A stretch of DNA of 9,837 nucleotides from an uncultured Pseudomonadota bacterium (GTDB lineage Bacteria > Pseudomonadota > Gammaproteobacteria > Burkholderiales > Rhodocyclaceae). A model generated the notes under the pieces. It searched no databases. It saw only the letters and a list, made by a program, of their open reading frames with translations, and had not been told where the DNA came from. The stretch is from positions 1 through 9,837 of the forward strand of contig CAMLHL010000086.1 of NCBI GenBank assembly GCA_946479855.1. The letters are read 5' to 3'. A program made the position numbers and the translations under genes. Shown here in pieces: positions 8,009 through 9,837 of the stretch (positions are counted from its first letter, which is position 1; each line of letters starts with the position of its first letter).

Positions 8009-8797
8009 ATGAACTTTGCCCTGATTCTTTTTGTGCTGATGATCATCACCGGTGTCCTGTATGCGGTCGATGTGCTGAAATTCAGAAAATTGCGGGTTGC
8101 AAACGGTAAGGAGCCGCTGTGGGTAGAGTGGGGTGCCAGTTTCTTTCCGGTCATCCTGATTGTCTTCGTGCTTCGTTCTTTCCTGTTCGAACCGTTCAAG
8201 ATCCCCTCGGGCTCAATGATTCCGACGCTGCTGGTTGGCGATTTCATCTTGGTTAATAAGTTCACCTACGGTATTCGCCTGCCGGTGATCAACAAGAAGA
8301 TCATCGATATCAATTCGCCGCAGCGTGGCGATGTCATGGTTTTCCGCTACCCGGAAGATCCTTCGCTTGACTACATCAAGCGCGTGGTTGGTCTGCCCGG
8401 GGATACGGTTTCCTATCAAAACAAACACCTGAGCATCAATGGGCAACCAGTGGCAAGCCAGAAGATTGGCGACTATCTGCACCCAGAACGCCTGTATTAC
8501 TCTGAACAGTTTCTGGAAAAACTGGGCGAAGTGGAACATCGCGTCCTTAATGACAGCGATGCACCAGCCTTCATACCGGATCCTGCCCACTTTCCGCACC
8601 GAGAAAATTGCACTTACAATGCGGCAGGTGTGATTTGCAAGGTGCCTCCTGGTCATTATTTCATGATGGGGGATAACCGTGACAACAGCCGTGATAGCCG
8701 TGCCTGGGGTTTCGTGCCCGAGGAAAATATCGTCGGCAAGGCATTCTTTGTCTGGTTGAACTTTAGTGATTTCAGCCGGATTGGCTCTTTCCGGTAA
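8009..8797 (+). CDS. lepB: Signal peptidase I (leader peptidase)
   Basis: 262-aa inner-membrane protease that removes signal peptides from Sec and Tat exported proteins. Two N-terminal membrane helices are visible (about residues 3-20 and 43-59), with the active domain in the periplasm. The Ser-Lys dyad is present: Ser69 in PSGSMIPTL and Lys124 in DYIKRVVGLPGD. The conserved box E motif GDNRDNSRDSR is at 221-231. Length is between short and long forms; E. coli LepB is 324 aa. Start at ATG 8009, 8 bases after lepA, with only a weak ribosome site (GAGA), consistent with coupling to lepA. The MucD-like protease and other exported proteins in the window are likely substrates. Confidence 0.97.
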   Translation: MNFALILFVLMIITGVLYAVDVLKFRKLRVANGKEPLWVEWGASFFPVILIVFVLRSFLFEPFKIPSGSMIPTLLVGDFILVNKFTYGIRLPVINKKIIDINSPQRGDVMVFRYPEDPSLDYIKRVVGLPGDTVSYQNKHLSINGQPVASQKIGDYLHPERLYYSEQFLEKLGEVEHRVLNDSDAPAFIPDPAHFPHRENCTYNAAGVICKVPPGHYFMMGDNRDNSRDSRAWGFVPEENIVGKAFFVWLNFSDFSRIGSFR

Positions 8798-8807
8798 GGG
8801 AGTACAG

Positions 8808-9158
8808 ATGAAAAAACAGCGTGGTGTAGCACTGTCCGGGCTTTTGTTCTGGGGAATTATTCTCGTTCTTGTCTCGGTGCTGGGGATTAAGGTGGCCCCA
8901 ACCTATATTGAGTACTACAAGATTTTGAAAGATGCCAAGGCTACTGTTGCCAAGGCTGGCCCGGATTCGACGGTTTCGGATATCCGCAAGTCTTTTGATA
9001 AGTTTGCCGAAATCGACGCACTGGATTTTCCGTCAAACCAGCTGGATGTATCTAAGGATAGCGGTCAGATCGTCATTGAGTTTGCCTACGAAAAACGTAT
9101 CCACCTATTCCGGAATGTTAGCCTTGTAATCGACTACAAGGGATCGACAGCTGGCTAG
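8808..9158 (+). CDS. DUF4845 family membrane protein
   Basis: 116-aa protein of unknown function. The ATG at 8808 is preceded by AAGGGAG (8796-8802), which overlaps the lepB stop codon. The N-terminus is short and basic (MKKQRG), followed by one membrane helix (about 8-30), then KVAPTYIEYYKI and a soluble periplasmic domain (about 31-116) ending in FAYEKRIHLFRNVSLVIDYKG. Small DUF4845 proteins between lepB and rnc are common in beta- and gammaproteobacteria. The start resembles a type IV pilin leader (RG followed by a hydrophobic helix) but lacks the pilin Glu at position 5 after the Gly. It is probably an anchored envelope protein; its role is not known. Start choice is firm because of the strong ribosome site. 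Confidence 0.87.
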   Translation: MKKQRGVALSGLLFWGIILVLVSVLGIKVAPTYIEYYKILKDAKATVAKAGPDSTVSDIRKSFDKFAEIDALDFPSNQLDVSKDSGQIVIEFAYEKRIHLFRNVSLVIDYKGSTAG

Positions 9159-9164
9159 CAAACC

Positions 9165-9833
9165 ATGACCGCTCAGTCGGTGGCCAGAAAACTTGGTCAT
9201 TCTTTTTCTGATCAGGCCTTATTCCGGACGGCGTTGACCCATCGCAGTTTTGGGACGCCGAACAATGAACGCCTGGAATTTCTCGGTGACGGTATCCTGG
9301 ATTTTGTGATCGCGGGGGCGCTGTTTCATCGCTTTCCAGATTTGCCGGAGGGTGATCTGTCGCGTTTGCGGGCCAATCTGGTTCGCCAGGAAACTTTGCA
9401 CCAGCTTGCCCAGGCCATGTGCCTCGGCGATTTCCTGCGCCTCGGCGAGGGTGAGTTGAAAAGTGGTGGCGCGCAGCGGCCGTCGATTCTGGCCGATGCA
9501 CTTGAAGCCTTGTTTGGTGCAATCTACCTTGATGCTGGATTTGAAACAGCGCGGAGCGTTATCGAAAAACTGTATTCGCCGCTACTGGATCAACTGAAAC
9601 CAGGCCACTTCCAGAAGGATGCAAAAACGCGTCTTCAGGAGTGGCTGCAGGGGCGCAAAAAAGCCCTGCCCAGGTATCAGATGCTCGAAGCAACTGGCGC
9701 TGCCCACGAACAACGCTTTGAAGTGGCCTGTGAAATCGAAAATCCCGCTGTGCGTACCGTCGGCCATGGCTCAAGCCGGCGCATTGCCGAACAGGTTGCA
9801 GCCGAGAAGGCCTTGAAAGAACTCAACGTATGA
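9165..9833 (+). CDS. rnc: Ribonuclease III
   Basis: 222-aa endonuclease (E. coli 226 aa) cutting double-stranded RNA, including the rRNA precursor stems and some mRNAs. The catalytic domain carries the signature NERLEFLGD with Glu35, Glu38 and Asp42, EGD with Glu62, and RPSILADALEALFGAIYLDAG with Asp111 and Glu114, which correspond to the metal-binding acids of the E. coli enzyme. The double-stranded RNA binding domain (about 152-220) shows DAKTRLQEWLQG and the GHGSSRRIAEQVAAEKAL ending; the usual GxGxSRR motif has His at the variable position. It starts 6 bases after the DUF4845 gene and probably overlaps the next gene by ATGA. Confidence 0.98.
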   Translation: MTAQSVARKLGHSFSDQALFRTALTHRSFGTPNNERLEFLGDGILDFVIAGALFHRFPDLPEGDLSRLRANLVRQETLHQLAQAMCLGDFLRLGEGELKSGGAQRPSILADALEALFGAIYLDAGFETARSVIEKLYSPLLDQLKPGHFQKDAKTRLQEWLQGRKKALPRYQMLEATGAAHEQRFEVACEIENPAVRTVGHGSSRRIAEQVAAEKALKELNV

Positions 9834-9837
9834 AAAA
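9830..9837 (+). CDS. era: Possible start of the next gene, probably era (partial, cut by window end)
   Basis: The rnc stop TGA overlaps an ATG (ATGA at 9830-9833), giving Met-Lys before the window ends. In most proteobacteria the GTPase gene era follows rnc, often overlapping it. GAAAG about 11 bases upstream is a weak ribosome site. Only two codons are visible, so identity rests entirely on gene order. Confidence 0.4.

Noticed and set aside
8012..8040. GAACTT near the lepB start as a sigma-E type -35
   Set aside because: No matching -10 element about 16 bases downstream, and it lies inside the lepB coding region of an apparent operon.

Overview
The window is a compact housekeeping segment of a proteobacterial chromosome with moderately high GC. 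The gene content and order are fabF, ygfX-like, nadB (reverse), rpoE, rseC, mucD/degP-like, glutaredoxin-like, lepA, lepB, DUF4845, rnc. This arrangement, together with the protein sequences, points to a betaproteobacterium, most likely of the Rhodocyclales type (Dechloromonas/Azonexus/Azoarcus relatives). The taxon is an inference from gene order and protein character, not from a search.

Layout. Positions 1-1255 hold fabF (fatty acid elongation), complete from a TTG start. It is followed by a small two-helix membrane protein of YgfX type whose GTG start lies inside a perfect 12-bp inverted repeat. nadB (L-aspartate oxidase, first step of NAD synthesis) runs on the minus strand and overlaps the ygfX-like gene tail to tail by 26 bp. 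A 169-bp divergent intergenic region (3270-3438) separates nadB from rpoE and must hold both promoters.

From rpoE onward everything is on the plus strand and tightly packed. An envelope-stress block comes first: the ECF sigma factor RpoE, the membrane protein RseC, and a periplasmic Do-type serine protease. The usual anti-sigma gene rseA and its partner rseB are not present between rpoE and rseC; only 2 bases separate the two genes. A glutaredoxin-like protein overlaps the protease gene by 11 bp. A strong rho-independent terminator hairpin then lies directly in front of lepA.

The second block is lepA (translation GTPase EF4), lepB (signal peptidase I), a small DUF4845 membrane protein with a pilin-like N-terminus, and rnc (RNase III). 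The final bases form an ATGA overlap that probably starts era. This block couples translation quality, protein export and RNA processing/ribosome maturation, as in many proteobacteria.

All genes look intact. I see no mobile elements, CRISPR arrays, tRNA or rRNA genes, and no convincing undescribed multi-gene system. The points worth a second look are the missing rseA/rseB, the hairpin over the ygfX-like start, and the terminator at the lepA start. No gene-free stretch exceeds 300 bases.
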